Positions 23,684 to 38,835 of a stretch of DNA of 64,000 nucleotides are shown here, one piece after another. Made by a program: the position numbers and the translations under genes. How positions within the stretch are numbered: the stretch's first letter is position 1; every line of letters begins with the position of its first letter. The notes beneath the pieces are model-generated. The model searched no databases and had not been told where the DNA came from. It saw only the letters and a program-made list of their open reading frames with translations. The DNA comes from Parietaria judaica. Its lineage: Eukaryota; Streptophyta; Magnoliopsida; Rosales; Urticaceae. The stretch is from the NCBI GenBank assembly GCA_954871525.1, contig OX940864.1:29925001-29989000 (forward strand), written 5' to 3'.

Positions 23684-25903
23684 ATGGCAACACCGATCAA
23701 ATCAATCAGACCAAACCAACAGTACGATACAATCATCGCCAGAATTTGTAGAAGCTGGACAAACAAAGATTTTACTACTGATCGAGTTATGAGTATCGAC
23801 TATATTCTGGTTGACGAAGAGGTAGGTACATGTTTATATTTTTCTATTTCAAAATATTCTGCTTAAAACTTTACTTACTTATCTTTCTTTCCTTAATTAT
23901 TGATAGCATGAAACCATACATGCAACTGTTCGGCCTCGGGACAAAGACATTGTTGCTGCAAAATTACAAGAAGGCACTGTCTATGAAATAAGAAGGTTCT
24001 TTGTTGATCAGAGCAAGCCCTACTACAAAGTCGTTCCTCACGTTGCAATGTTACTATTTACAAGAGCATCAACATTCACGGCTGTTACCGAAGAAGTCCC
24101 AACAATCCCACTTCACAAGTTTAATTTGGTTGACTACGATCATCTTCCAGAAAGAATCCAAATCCACAGTATTTTGACAGGTAACATCCCGTATCAAATG
24201 TGATTATTTTTCGTACGATCAGTCTTTTTTTAAAAACTGTCTAACCTATTGATAGTTGCAAATATTTACATGCAGATGTCGTTGGAGTTCTAACTAGCGC
24301 CCAACCACTTCAAAAAACATTTTCCAACAACAGCATCACACAAAGGAAGACGGTCAATATTCAAAACATCAGGTAAATATTTAAGTCTTATTTTAAACCC
24401 TTAAAAAATATTCCTGTTGTATATCTATGTATTGTTTCGAAATTTCTTGGTTAATTGTGTGTACTCTATAGAAGCGACAGCTTGCAAGTTACGTTGTGGG
24501 GGACACTAGCAAATGACTTCGATGGAGAAATTGACAAAGTAGCAACCGGAACAACAGTCGTAGTCTTTGGAGGAATGTTAGTCAAAGAATTTCAAGGTAC
24601 ATTTTCAATCTTTTACGTGTATTGTAAATATATATATATATATATATATATTTATAACTTCCATTCAATTGATGTACAGGAAAGCCATACGTTACAAGCA
24701 CATCTGCGACAATATACTTCATGGATCCAAGTTTACCCGAGACTCAAACTTTAAAAGCAAGGTACACAATTAATTCTTATCTGATACAAATCATACTGAA
24801 TAATTAGTTATAAACAAATCCATGTTTACATTATTTAGAATAACATAACTAATATTATTATTATATTTTTTTGTTGACATATAGATTTGCCAACAAAATA
24901 AACAGATACGAGCTTCTACAGGCCACAAAAGCAGTTGAATCCACAAAGGAACTAAAAGAAAAAAAAAATAGAAAGAACATTAGAGAGCTTCAAAATGTTG
25001 ATCCGGTAAGTCATTTATATTGTTATCAAGACCTGTTTTAATACTTTTATTCTAACAGACATATAACATAATTTACAGAGTGGTCAATACACATTCAAAG
25101 CTACAATCACCAATTTCGATACAACACAGGGTTGGTATTACGATGCATGCCCTACTTGCAAAAAAAATGTCAGGCCTTCGGGAACAACATGGTGGTGTGA
25201 TGATCATGCATATCTACAAAGTCTCCCGGTACCTTGGTATGTACTTATTATTCATGATCATTATTGATTAAAAACAAATAAAACTCAACATCAATATATC
25301 CATAAATATTTCCATAATATAGGTACAAGTTGACCAATCAAATCGAAGATGACAGCGAAAAAACAAGCGTCACCCTTTTTGGACAGACTACACAAAATCT
25401 TATACAAAAATCGTGTGCTATGCTAACAGTAGATGAAGGTTACACTGATCAGACAGTGACTCCCCCAGCTATCGAACGTCTTAAAGGCCAGCGTAAAATC
25501 TTCCAAGTTTATTTTAGGACATACAGAGGATCAACAAGTCTCAATGTCTCTAAAATATTCGAAGATGAATATCAAGACACAACTGAACTCCCACTCTCAG
25601 CTACTCCAATTCCTGTCCAAAAAAACCCCGCATCAATGCGTAGAAGTCCAAGGTAATGAATCTTAAATATTTTCTTTTCAATCTTCATTGCTCATTAATC
25701 CAATTTTATTTTGCACTGCAGTCCCGAAACAGAAACAACATCATATATAAAGCGAAAACTTCTCAGGTCAATATTTATTACTTACAAAAAATAATGGAAG
25801 AATAGTACTACAAATACATATAGTGATTTACTTATGTTTTCCTCTTGATATTGTAAATTACAGTGATGAACAGGAAGACAAGAAGAAAAAGCAGAAACGA
25901 TAA
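23684..25903 (+). CDS. RPA1-like single-stranded DNA-binding protein, 10 exons, open
   Basis: Exons 23684-23821, 23907-24180, 24276-24372, 24472-24596, 24680-24761, 24885-25005, 25079-25236, 25323-25652, 25722-25766 and 25864-25903 join by GT-AG introns with matching phases into 423 codons without a stop. The product resembles plant Helitron-borne and nuclear replication protein A 70-kDa subunits. It has an N-terminal OB-fold (DYILVDEEHETIHATVR), a middle OB-fold (LQVTLWGTLANDF, ATGTTVVVFGGMLV) and a C-terminal OB-fold with a zinc ribbon (YDACPTCKKNVR and later WWCDDH). A Lys-rich tail KKKKQKR could be nuclear targeting. It begins 76 bp after the helicase stop. Likely role: coating ssDNA during Helitron replication. 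It is strikingly intact beside a broken Rep gene. Confidence 0.85.
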
Positions 25904-26355
25904 GTTTTTTCTCACATGTCAAACTTTTTGAAACTACGTGTGTAAAAATGTATGTGTATACATGTATATATCTGAGTAGGTAGACAGTTTAGAAACTTAG
26001 TAAATTTTGAACAAAAAAGACGATTCCTAGCGCAACTTTAGCAGATTCGTCGACCAGCTTCCTCGAGGAGCCTTCCTCTACGAGACGTCACTCTTTTTGA
26101 AAATAAGGATGTAAGAACTTATGTGTGTGTATATGTGTGTGTATATATATATATATATATATCTACCTGAGATACTTCTACCACGTATACGACTCTTTTT
26201 ATATATCCAATTACATATAAATATCATATAATTATTACTAAAAATGAATAATTGATGGCTCAATAAAAATATTATATTTATTTTAAAATTATACAGAGTA
26301 AAAAAAGAAAAAACTATCAAATTTCTCTTCATTACAGAAAAAAAAGTGGTTAATC

Positions 26356-26385
26356 CGCAGCAACGCACGGGTTATCTACCTCGTC
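26356..26385 (+). other. Proposed Helitron 3' terminus: hairpin plus CTCGT
   Basis: CCGCAGCAACGCACGG forms an imperfect GC-rich hairpin, followed by GTTATCTACCTCGT. Canonical plant Helitrons end in a hairpin, about 10 nt, then CTRRT; here CTCGT would be a one-base departure. The position fits the end of the RPA gene plus about 450 bp. Confidence 0.55.
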
Positions 26386-26679
26386 TAACCTATTATCTTT
26401 ATTTAAAATGGATCATTTCACACACATCACTTCCTTAAAATCTCTAAGTTACACACCAAGGAAAGACCAACACATGTTCACGGATTAATGTTTCAACATT
26501 GGGACGAAAAGAATCCCCAATTGTACGACAATTTGGTATTAATTCTTAGTACCTTGGCTCCAAATATCTCGTAAGAGATAAAGAGTTAGCTCCAATAATC
26601 TCCCGTTGGTGCGCCAATAGTCCCTCAAATACAAATTTTGCACCAATAATTCCTTTCGTAGGAGTTTTGGTATCCCAAT
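26386..26679. other. Intergenic with CCAATA-containing repeats
   Basis: No gene. Short related units (CTCCAATAATCTCC, CGCCAATAGTCCC, CACCAATAATTCC) recur near 26592, 26612 and 26642, with one more just beyond the next element at 28938. Confidence 0.5.
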
Positions 26680-26799
26680 TAGGGGTGAGCATTTTAGACC
26701 CAACCCAATGGCTCAACCCAATCCGTTAGAGACTCGACTCCAATCTAACCCGCTCAAAATTGAGTCGGATCGGACCGGGCCCGACTATTTTTTTGGTCG

Positions 26800-28398
26800 A
26801 GGTCGTGAGGCAATCTGAATGTATATTACGACAACCTCAACATGTATCGATGTTAACCGGCAGCGAGTACGTTTTGGAAATGCTTAATGGACCCCCAATT
26901 AACATGTTCAATATGTTCCGTATGCATCGTGAACCATTAAAGGCGATCGTTGACTTAATAAGACCATCTCTTCCAAAAGGACGATTGGCGGCTGAAGCGT
27001 CTTTCATGATATTCATGAAAGTACTTGCTCATTTCGATCGAGTTAGAGAAATTCAAGATAGATTTCAAATTTCTGGAGTGACTGTGAGTTGAAATTTTAG
27101 TAATGTTCTTGCAGCTATATGTCTATTATCACCAACAGTAATTAGACATCCCGGATGCAGAACAACATTTCCCGAGATCGAACACAACCCAAAATATTGG
27201 CCTTGGTTTGAAGTAAGTATATATATTTGTAACTACAAGTTTATGATGCTTTATTAATATTTTCTAAACCGATAAATGATTTGACAGAAATGCATTGGCG
27301 CTATTGACGGAACCCATATTGGACGCATTGTACCCACCGACAAACAAAAAATGTACAGAGGCCGTAAAGGTATGTGCACTATGAATGTCATGGCAGCATG
27401 CACGTTTGACATGATGTTCACATATGTACATACCGGATGTAAAGGTTCAATGGCTGATTCTCGAGTACTGACAGAGGTTATGTCTGCTGACAATACTAAT
27501 TTCTTGATACCATCCGATAGTTTTTACTACGTAGTGGACGCTGGATATGGAAACAAGCCATGGTTTTTGGCACCTTATCATAAAACCCGATATCATCTAT
27601 CAGAGTACCGAGGAAGGAGAGAGCCAAGAGGATACAAAGAACTATTCAACTATAAGCATGCGTCGTTGCGTAATGTAATAGAAAGATGTTTTGGCGTTCT
27701 TAAAACTCGTTTTCCAATTCTTAAGCACATGTCGTGTTATTCGTTAGAAAAACAAAGCCGGATAGTTATGGCATGTTTCGTATTGCATAATTTGATTAAG
27801 CTTCATGGAAGAGAAGACTCTCTGTTTACAGTGTGGGGTCAGGATATCCTGTTGGAAGATATTCTAGGAGCAGAAGTACCCGAAAATCAAGAAGAAGAAA
27901 TATCGCATGCTGAGGCAACATCTCAATGCTCTAGAGCAGCTCTAGCTAGATGGAAGCAATTTAGAAATGATATGGCATCACAAATGTGGGAGCGACAAAG
28001 GGGCAACATTTGAATTCATCCTGTTATATTTATGTATTTGTTTGTGAACTTTTGAATTATATCTAAAATTTTAAATTTTAGCATTTCACTATTTTGTTGT
28101 CTATATATATTAGTAATACATTAGTAATATGATAATCAATATAATAAATTAGATATATTTTATTGACTTCTTCGACAATTGAATTCATATATATATTATT
28201 TTAAGAAGAGACTAAATTCTAAAAACTTAACCAAACATAATTTTTAGTTTTTATTTCTAAAAACATGTTAAATAGAAAACTTAACCAAACAACATTCCAA
28301 AAATTTGGAAAACATGATTTTTCAAACAGATTTTTCAAACAAAAACTTCAAACCAAAACATAAAAAACAAGTTTATAAAACGCTAACCAAACAGGCCC
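26800..28398 (+). mobile_element. 5'-truncated PIF/Harbinger element
   Basis: The right terminus CTAACCAAACAGGCCC followed by TTA (28399-28401) is a classic PIF/Harbinger end and 3-bp TWA-type target. The matching left end (GGGCCTGTTTGGTTAG) is missing. The transposase reading frame emerges directly from the outer element's GGGCCCGAC-rich sequence near 26790. The truncation could have come with capture by, or insertion into, the outer element. Confidence 0.75.
26820..28013 (+). pseudogene. PIF/Harbinger DDE transposase, one nonsense codon
   Basis: Exon 1 (to 27212) and exon 2 (27288-28013) join in phase across a 75-bp GT-AG intron. The frame reads SEYVLEMLNGPPINMFNMFR, then the helix-turn-helix-like region, then the DDE_4 catalytic core: CIGAIDGTHIGRIV (first Asp), FYYVVDAGYGNKPW (second Asp), LRNVIERCFGVLKTR (Glu). 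All three acidic residues are present. One TGA at about 27090-27092 interrupts the frame in a spot where related proteins have Arg, fitting a CGA-to-TGA deamination. The N-terminus is probably lost with the 5' end. No second (Myb-like) Harbinger gene is seen. Confidence 0.85.
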
Positions 28399-28937
28399 TT
28401 AGTCTTTTAAAATTTATCATTCTCAATTTTATTTACTTTCAAGGACCGTCGCTCATTCTCTTATTTTTAATCTCAAACACAACTCTTAGTTTTTATTTAA
28501 AATCTAGTTAGTAGTAATTTATTATTATTTGAATATGCTTAAATTATTTAATATGTTTGAAAATGAGTAGTATATTTTATACAATTTAGAATAGTTTATA
28601 AGTTTCATTTGGGTTTCTTGATAGGTTGATTAGAGTTGTTGTTTAATTAAAATATTTATAGAATTTGTTTAGTGTAAGTTTGTTTGATTAATTTTTTTGG
28701 GGTATTTTTAATTGAACTTTGAGTTACATTGAAGTATTTTTTCATATTATTTTTTTTATAATATAAAATTAAATTTAAATTATTATGAACCAATCCAACT
28801 CGATTTTTATCGGGTCAGTTTGGTTCGAGCATTGAAATTTTTTAGGTCGGATCGGGCTTTTTTCTTGTAACCCGATGTGAACGGGTCAGATCCATAAAAA
28901 GCTTCGGGCGGCCCAACCCAACCCATGCTCACCCCTA

Positions 28938-29328
28938 GCGCCAATATTTCCTTTGCTATTGTACTCTAAGGGTCACTCATAGTTAGTTTTAAGGAAAAAC
29001 TGATGAAAATGTTTAATAATATTTTAAAGAATAAATTCTCTATATATATATATTTGGTAATTTTAATTCTTAAATTATTTGTAATCAAAATCGAATTTAT
29101 CTTCCCTCAAAAAAAAAAAAAAATCGAATTTATCTTTGATAATATATTAATTTTTTTTGGTATATTTTATTTTCATGGTTCAACAAGAGTAGACACGTCG
29201 ATACAGTGACCGACTTGAAACACACGAAAGGCAAAAGAAAGAGAATCCAAATCTGAAGAAGAAGAAGAAGACACCCTCCTTTCCAAGAAACCCCATTTCA
29301 CAATCCAAAGCTCGCTTCTTCACCATCC
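28938..29328. other. Intergenic and 5' flank of RPT6
   Basis: AT-rich, with a short duplicated motif AATCGAATTTATCTT near 29088 and 29123 separated by a poly-A run. The last about 110 bp are GA-rich and C-rich, as in plant 5' UTRs. No confident TATA box. Confidence 0.5.
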
Positions 29329-32801
<3,473 letters not shown>

Positions 32802-34854
32802 GTCTTTCTTATTCTGTGCTGTGTTTTTCTTTAAATGGAAATGATGCCGTTTTTCGTACATGATGATTTGTTTACGGAGTTGGTGTTTTCGTTCGCCCTC
32901 TCCTTTATGCGGCAACGGGTGATATTAGATTTAACATTTCCTCTTAATTTTTCATCCCGTGATTGCGTACTTTTTTGTTTTTGATTTAAATGTTTTTATT
33001 GGTTTAGAATATATTTAAAGACAAAGTACTCTTTTCAAAATTGCTAAAAGATCATATAAGCTGACCATGTATGAATACTATGGTGCTTGCACACTAGGGA
33101 GTTTAAAGGAGTTACCACATGAATTATATATATATATATATATATACACACGTGTGTGTTTACCACTTTATGGATATGCGTAATATAATATAGATGGAGG
33201 TCGACGTGTACATTCGGTGTGGTACTTTGCGAATAAAAATCAAGTACCGCGGCCCATTTTAGATAGCGGTAAAATCGGTATTCAGAAATAATATACATTT
33301 ATTAGAGACACGAATTCATAGGTCAGATTTCAGAAATAGTAACTGTAAAATGCAATATATATGATGAGTGTTTGGATGACTTTAGTGTTAATAACCGGTT
33401 TCTGGATTTCAAAAGATTGACTACAATATTGTGAAAATTCATCTTATGATATGCCAGGTAAAATTAATGTTGATATAAAAAGAGCAAATAGCACTATAAG
33501 TACTTCTAAATCATCCAAATAAAATTTCGTAGTGTTAAAAAAAGTTTTAAAAAGTAATATTTTGTTGGTTTTTTGGTTTTGTTTTTGTTGTCATACCCAC
33601 CGTTTTGGCGCAATTGGATCATTACCAAAATGTGGGCAAAATAAAGCTGAAATAGGGTAATGGTATGAAATAATCGTATCGTTACACGGCTCATTTAATG
33701 TTTGGGCAATGAAAGTGAAAAGAATTAATAAAATTTTATTTTTTAATTTTAAAAGTATTATTGCCACTACTTTTTATTTTTAAGAATATATTATTTTAAA
33801 TGACTTAAAAGAATATTTATGTCTGCAATTTTGATATTGTATTCTTAAATCAATGCAAATTCGAAACTAAATATTTTGGTTCCAGAAACATTAGGATTCT
33901 AGATTTTGATTCTTATATCAATTTTTAACATTTATCGTCTTAGACGATTTCAGATTAAGACTCAATAGACATAAAATGTCAAAAAGAAAACAATGTTGTA
34001 TAGTGTTTGGAAAACAAATTTCAGTTTAAAAACTTAAGAAGGAAAAATATTTTATAATATTTTGCAGAAAACAAAATTTAGATCCAAAATTTATAATGTG
34101 GGAGCGAAATTCGGATTCACACATCTATGACATTAAATAAGTGATGTTTCGATTAATAGGTAATTAACTCAACATTATAGCAATGGTGTCTTGTAGCCTA
34201 TTTGATTCCAGGCAACAATCAAATGAGATTGACATACTATTATTTTTTGCAAGACTATGCACACCCATTATTAACAATAATATTCCACGTCTATCTTGGT
34301 TCGATTGATGAACACGTTTCACTTAATTTTTAATTTCCCTATCCATATACATACATGAGCAATAATGTCCCATAAATACCAAAAGTGTTTGCATCCGATT
34401 ATCTGTGCGGGGACAATTTTTTTTTATCTGAATGTTATATAGCACTTGCAACCGTGATGATATATATAAAAAAAAAAAAAAAAAAAAAACAGAGGACGAG
34501 ATTTCCCACTCGATGTTGGTAACACAAATGTTGATTGATTTTTGTTGAATCATCTACTAAAGATGAGGAATGGCTTTCTTGTTTTCCATATAAAAAGGAC
34601 ATGTAATGTAATATATTGCTTGTTGGAGTTGTTCAATCAAGGAGCACCATGTTTTATATGCTTAAGACATTTGCTACACAAACTTTGTTGTGAACGAGGT
34701 CACATTTTCTACTGCATATTCCTTCATGTGTCCAAAAAAAAAAAAAAAGAAAGAAAGAAAAGAAGGTAATATTATTTATTTTTCAAACAATGAATCAGTG
34801 ATATAATTAAAACATGCTAAAAAAAAAAAGATATGGTATGAAGATAAAGCAGAA
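32802..34854. other. AT-rich intergenic downstream of RPT6
   Basis: Includes the RPT6 3' UTR, an (AT)n tract at about 33125-33147 followed by an ACACGTGTGTGT stretch, a poly-A run at about 34470-34490 and an A/GAAA run at 34735-34765. No gene recognised. Confidence 0.5.
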
Positions 34855-34993
34855 CCAAACTTGTTTGGCCTAGCGGTAACTTCACTACATACCTTTCCAA
34901 GAGGTCACGGGTTCAAACCCCATGAGACGCAAATGTGTGCCCCCTTTATATATGTAAACTTGGTCAATAGTGTAATTTTTTTTTTTTGAAAGA
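34855..34993 (+). mobile_element. tRNA-derived SINE, second copy
   Basis: Starts CCAAACTTGTTTGGCC, followed by A-box-like TGGCCTAGCGG and B-box-like GGTTCAAACC, then TGTGTGCCCCC and a T-rich 3' tail. The 5' 90 bp match the minus-strand SINE at 12831-12975, including AAGAGGTCACGGGTTCAAAC. No clean target duplication was found, so it is older or its ends are displaced. Confidence 0.75.
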
Positions 34994-36517
34994 TAGTGCT
35001 ATATGTTTTTACACTGAATATATCTAGTAATACGAGAATGCATTGTAGCCTTGGCCGATAGTGTTAAAAATAAGTTCGGTTGAAGGATGAGGTGGTGTTG
35101 ATGTGACACATACTGCAAAAGCGAATATAAATGTTTAATAGAATGATTTTTGAAGAGATTGAGTTGAATATAAAATACTTCAAAACATAGGTTAGAGCAG
35201 AAAACCAATTTTAATATGAGAAATTATAATGAATAGTCACATTCATATGTTTACATTGTATTTTAGTAAATTTAAAGTTTTTATTGGTAAAATAGCTAAA
35301 TATTGATTATTTTGTCAAAAGTTAATATGATTATAATAGCTAATATGACTATTTTTATAATGATTAATATCGTTAATTGATTATTTTATAAATATTAATC
35401 AAATATTGAATATTTTTTTCAATTTTAAACTATTAAATTGGCTATTTAGCTTAACCTCGACTTCTACAATTAAATATATCGGGAGGTGACTTTTGACGAT
35501 ACTCTAATTTAAATTATAACTTAGTAGTCACGTAGACTCTACAACTTTAAATATTATTCTGGTTTATGCATGTAGTGAAAAGGGTAATAAGTAAATAAGT
35601 AATATTATAATGAGCCGCAATTAGTAGTCACGTAGTTGCTTGTTTGTGTATACAGTTGAGATCTTTAGCAAATTCATTGGATATGGATGGATCAAGCTTT
35701 TTACCCAATAATTGACTCAAAGTCAACGTGATTATTAATAATACAACCACCCTATAATATCATCAATTTTATTGGTTCTCCATTCAATTTTTTTTATTTT
35801 TTATTTTTTATTATTGGTTCTCTTTTAGAAAAAGTGTATTATTAATTAGAAGGAAGCATTCTTGAATATTGATTGTGAAAGAGAGTCTACTTGGTTGACA
35901 ATGTTGACTTACCAAATTAAACAGGCCATGTTCTAATTTATATCTTATCCGAACAAAAGTCGACTACAGGCGGAATCGGATTACAATTTTAGGACCACGG
36001 ATATATTTTTAGTAATGATGAAAATTAAGTATAGTTGAATTTAGAATTTAAAATCAGAGATATTTTTTTCTTTTTAATTGAAACACCTATGAACTTGTTG
36101 TTTGAGATTAAGAAAATGTTGTCGTTGGTTTGATATAAAAATTTATTTTTATTTCTTGAATATTTGAATTTTAAATATTTTTTTATCTTTAATTTTTTAT
36201 TTTCTGATTTTTATTTTCTTTTTCTGAATCGTTTATCACGTAAATTTGTATCAAAGAATGGTTAGTCCTTCCGAAATTTGTATCCTTGATTTATGATTCA
36301 CAAATCACAATACTTTGGTCCACCGGATCTAATTTTATTGATGTCACGCACGTGTGTATATATATATATATATAATTTTAGATCCTGACAGTGCTTCAAC
36401 ATATGAATTTATAATACCTATCAGACACAATCACAACACCGCGATAAAGGATGACTCGCGGACCTTAGCGGTGCATTGTAAAAACCGTCGGGGAATTCTA
36501 TAGAACAAAGACCACTA
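34994..36517. other. AT-rich intergenic
   Basis: No ORF with recognisable similarity. Repeated TTAATATGACTATTTT-like phrases at 35318-35400 suggest simple local duplication. A purine/pyrimidine alternating CACGTGTGTATATATAT tract lies at about 36350-36375. Confidence 0.5.
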
Positions 36518-37262
36518 TGTTGGGTTTTTTATGACTTTTTCTCAATCCCGAGAGAGAAATGGATATCATTGAAACTAAGATCTAGAATAACTTCGAAAAA
36601 ATTAAGAGAATCGATTTCGACACATTACAAGATTTTAGGTACTTTTGCCGACTGTGCAGAAAAATGTTGAATCCTCCTCGATCTTTGTGTGGCCGATAGT
36701 TCCCGAGATGCAGGTCGTAGCACGTCAATTGTCGTGCCTCTACATTCTCCACCACGTCGCTGTAGGAAAGTCTTGGAGACCGGAAAACAGTTCGTCGGAC
36801 AGCTAGGTCCTCCTCAGTGTTTGGACGGCAAACCAATGGAGACACGGGGAGGATAAAATCGCAGGGGGAAGTCGAGCTAGGGGGATGCGATTTCTCTCTG
36901 GTGTTTGGCCTAGGGTTCTCTCAATTATGAGCTTAAAGAATGTATTTATAGCCCACATTATTAAGTGACCTAATTGGCTTTTGGCCCAGCTAATGGGCTT
37001 AAGCCAATTAAGTCATTATTAATTAATTCATGTAATTAATTAATAATCTCATAATTAATATATGAGCCCGAGTGAGCCCGTTACCAAATAATGTAGTTAG
37101 GACAAAACCCGGAAAGCCCGATAGACTCAAATCCAGCTTCGAACATTTCCTACGGACTAAACTTTCACCGGCACTTTTCGCCGGATTTACGAGTAAAAGC
37201 ATTATTTTTGGCGCACAAATACACAAGCCCAGGGCATCACTTTCAACGGTGTGATTCTAAAA
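36518..37262. repeat. LTR-like dispersed repeat, copy B
   Basis: Starts TGTTGGGTTTTTT and shares ordered motifs with copy A at 13063-13815 (TCTCCACCACGTCGCTG, AGGTCCTCCTCAGTG, ACACGGGGAGGAT, GTATTTATAGCCCAC, and GGGCTTAAGCCAATTAA-type blocks). It probably represents the same LTR family at about the same length. No target duplication could be confirmed. Confidence 0.45.
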
Positions 37263-37890
37263 TATGCTGCTAATAGTGTAATTTCTGGCACACCTTTATA
37301 GAAGGGTCTAGGGGCCTCTAATTAATTACTAATTACTTCTTAGAGACTTTAAAGTAATTTAATATTACTTTGCGTGACCCACGTGGCTAAGTAATGAATA
37401 AATACTATACAAAAATATATATAAGTTGCGTGATCTCATTTCATAAGCATAATGAACTAGAGTATAGTACCTACCTAAGAAATTTGAACATCTAGAACGA
37501 TAAATTGCATTCAAGTTAATTGTTAATAAAATGCTAAGTCTTTATATGACTTTGTTTACTTAACTTATTCATTAGTTCAAATCTGAAACTTTCACTTTGT
37601 ATCATTTTACTTTCTATTTTTTTTTTATGAATTAATTTACCCGATTTTTGTCAAAACAAATTTACTACTCCCGTCAAAATTTAAGAACAAATTGTAAATT
37701 CTATATATATTTTAAAAAAAATCTTAATTTTATCGCTCTAAACTTTTACTTGATTAATTTAGAAAAATCTATGATATTGTTTCTCTCTTGGTATTATCTT
37801 CTTAGTTGTCCCTATTTAGTAGCATTAAAGTTTGTCATTTTCATTCTAATATTACAATATTAACTATTAAATTTTAAAGAATGAACGATA
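37263..37890. other. AT-rich intergenic
   Basis: No gene, element end or regulatory motif that I can support. Confidence 0.5.
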
Positions 37891-38221
37891 CACATTGTTA
37901 ATGCCTAAAAATTGATTAACTTGAATGCGGCCCAAGCCTTGATTTGGGGCCGGGCCCGATGTCCGTATGACGGTCGAAACGGGCTTTGAAGCTTGATCTT
38001 CGGTCTTGATGGGCCGAAAATCTTCCCTCTAAAACCTACCTCCGTTCTTGTAAAAAGAGTACAACAAGTGAATTCTAGAGGGGGACAGAGGGGGGTCCTC
38101 TGTCGCTCGCTCCGACGCTCAAAATTAGTCGAGTATTTGAGTCAGAAATTATAAATAAACGGGAAACATAGTTTTTTTTTGGCTTCGGGAGTGCTTACCG
38201 ATTGTGGCGGGGGTGCCCTCG

Positions 38222-38229
38222 TATTTATA
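38222..38229 (-). promoter_or_regulatory. TATA box of the solo LTR
   Basis: Minus strand CCCTCTATAAATACGAGG. It lies downstream of the minisatellite and the palindrome on that strand, the expected U3-R boundary position. Transcription would run toward lower coordinates from about 38195. Confidence 0.65.
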
Positions 38230-38249
38230 GAGGGTCGGAAGTTCAATTT

Positions 38250-38286
38250 CATGCCTTCGGGGCGCGCGGCGCGCCTCGAAGGCATG
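38250..38286. repeat. 37-bp near-perfect GC-rich palindrome
   Basis: Two 18-bp arms around a single central G, with one mismatch (CTTCGGGGCGCGC against its partner GCGCGCCTCGAAG). It sits about 21 bp upstream of the LTR TATA box on the minus strand. The central GGCGCGCGGCGCGCC is very CpG-rich. Confidence 0.85.
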
Positions 38287-38334
38287 TTTTTAAGCCAAGT
38301 CGAGCTGACATTTCCTGAGCGAGCCTGGGTTGGC

Positions 38335-38650
38335 TTTTTTTGTTGACTTTCCGATTTGGGCCATTGACTTTTTGGTTTGTCTTTCCGGGTTGGGCCCGTT
38401 GACTCTTTCGAGTCGAGTTTGTTGACTTTTTATTGACTTTTCCGGTTGATATTCCGGGTCGACCCATTGACTTTTTGCGTTGACTTTCTGGGTTCGGGTC
38501 CGCTGACTTTTCCGGGTCGCTACTGTTGACTTTGTCGGTTGACTTTCCAGGTTCGGGCCCGTTGACTTTTCTGGTTGACTTTTTTGGGTCGGGCGCAATT
38601 GACTTTTTTGACCGGTTCGGGTTGACTTTCCAAAGCGGGTAAAAGTTGAT
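38335..38650. repeat. Minisatellite of TTGACTTT (W-box-like) units in LTR U3
   Basis: Degenerate 12-25 bp units of the form GTTGACTTTYCGGGT / GGGCCC. I count 14 TTGAC(C/T) motifs in about 300 bp, all in one orientation on the plus strand. TTGAC(C/T) is the core bound by WRKY transcription factors (established). The array lies 110-400 bp upstream of the LTR TATA box. Confidence 0.8.
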
Positions 38651-38835
38651 TTATTGGGCTTTATTTGTTTTGGGCCTTTTTGTTGCGCTTTTTTGGTTTG
38701 GGCCTTAATTTTTCTAGGCTTCGAAAAATACGCATAACACACATTATAATCTAAAATAGACAAATTAGTATGTGAAAGAGTTTAAGTTACAATTGATGCA
38801 TAGTGATAACTGTTAAGTTTAGAAATAAGTTAATA

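Larger units (their letters stand above)
19313..26385 (+). mobile_element. Helitron, about 7.1 kb, with Rep-helicase and RPA genes
   Basis: The proposed 5' end TCTCTCTATTAATATTTTAG resembles plant Helitron starts (TCTCTACTA...). The proposed 3' end has an imperfect GC-rich hairpin (CCGCAGCAACGCACGG, 26356-26371) followed about 10 nt later by CTCGT, where CTAGT/CTRRT is usual. Inside are a Rep-helicase gene and an RPA1-like gene in the same orientation, the usual plant Helitron content. Ends are inferred; Helitrons make no target duplication. The coding content is secure, the termini less so. Confidence 0.8.
26680..28937. mobile_element. TIR element (hAT-like ends) carrying a Harbinger remnant
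   Basis: The left end TAGGGGTGAGCA and right end TGCTCACCCCTA are perfect 12-bp inverted repeats. Both subterminal regions have CCCAACCCAA and CGGGTC motifs, as in some plant hAT families. The flanks ATCCCAAT and GCGCCAAT share only their last five bases, so an 8-bp duplication is not convincing. The interior is mostly a truncated PIF/Harbinger element with its own right terminus at 28398. Confidence 0.65.
37896..38739 (-). mobile_element. Solo LTR of an LTR retrotransposon, 844 bp, TSD CACAT
   Basis: Plus strand begins TGTTAATGCC and ends GCATAACA, giving TG...CA ends with imperfect inverted tips. CACAT flanks it exactly at 37891-37895 and 38740-38744. No internal retroelement sequence adjoins either side, so this is a solo LTR left by LTR-LTR recombination. 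Read on the minus strand, the order is a U3 with a TTGAC-rich minisatellite, a 37-bp palindrome, TATAAATA, then an R-U5 containing TGAGCGTCGGAGC, a phrase common in plant gypsy LTRs. Confidence 0.85.

Noticed and set aside
38249..38763. Lys/Ser/Thr-rich minus-strand ORFs of 72 and 157 codons
   Set aside because: They are read-outs of the TTGACTTT minisatellite inside a solo LTR; low-complexity repetition, not a protein family.
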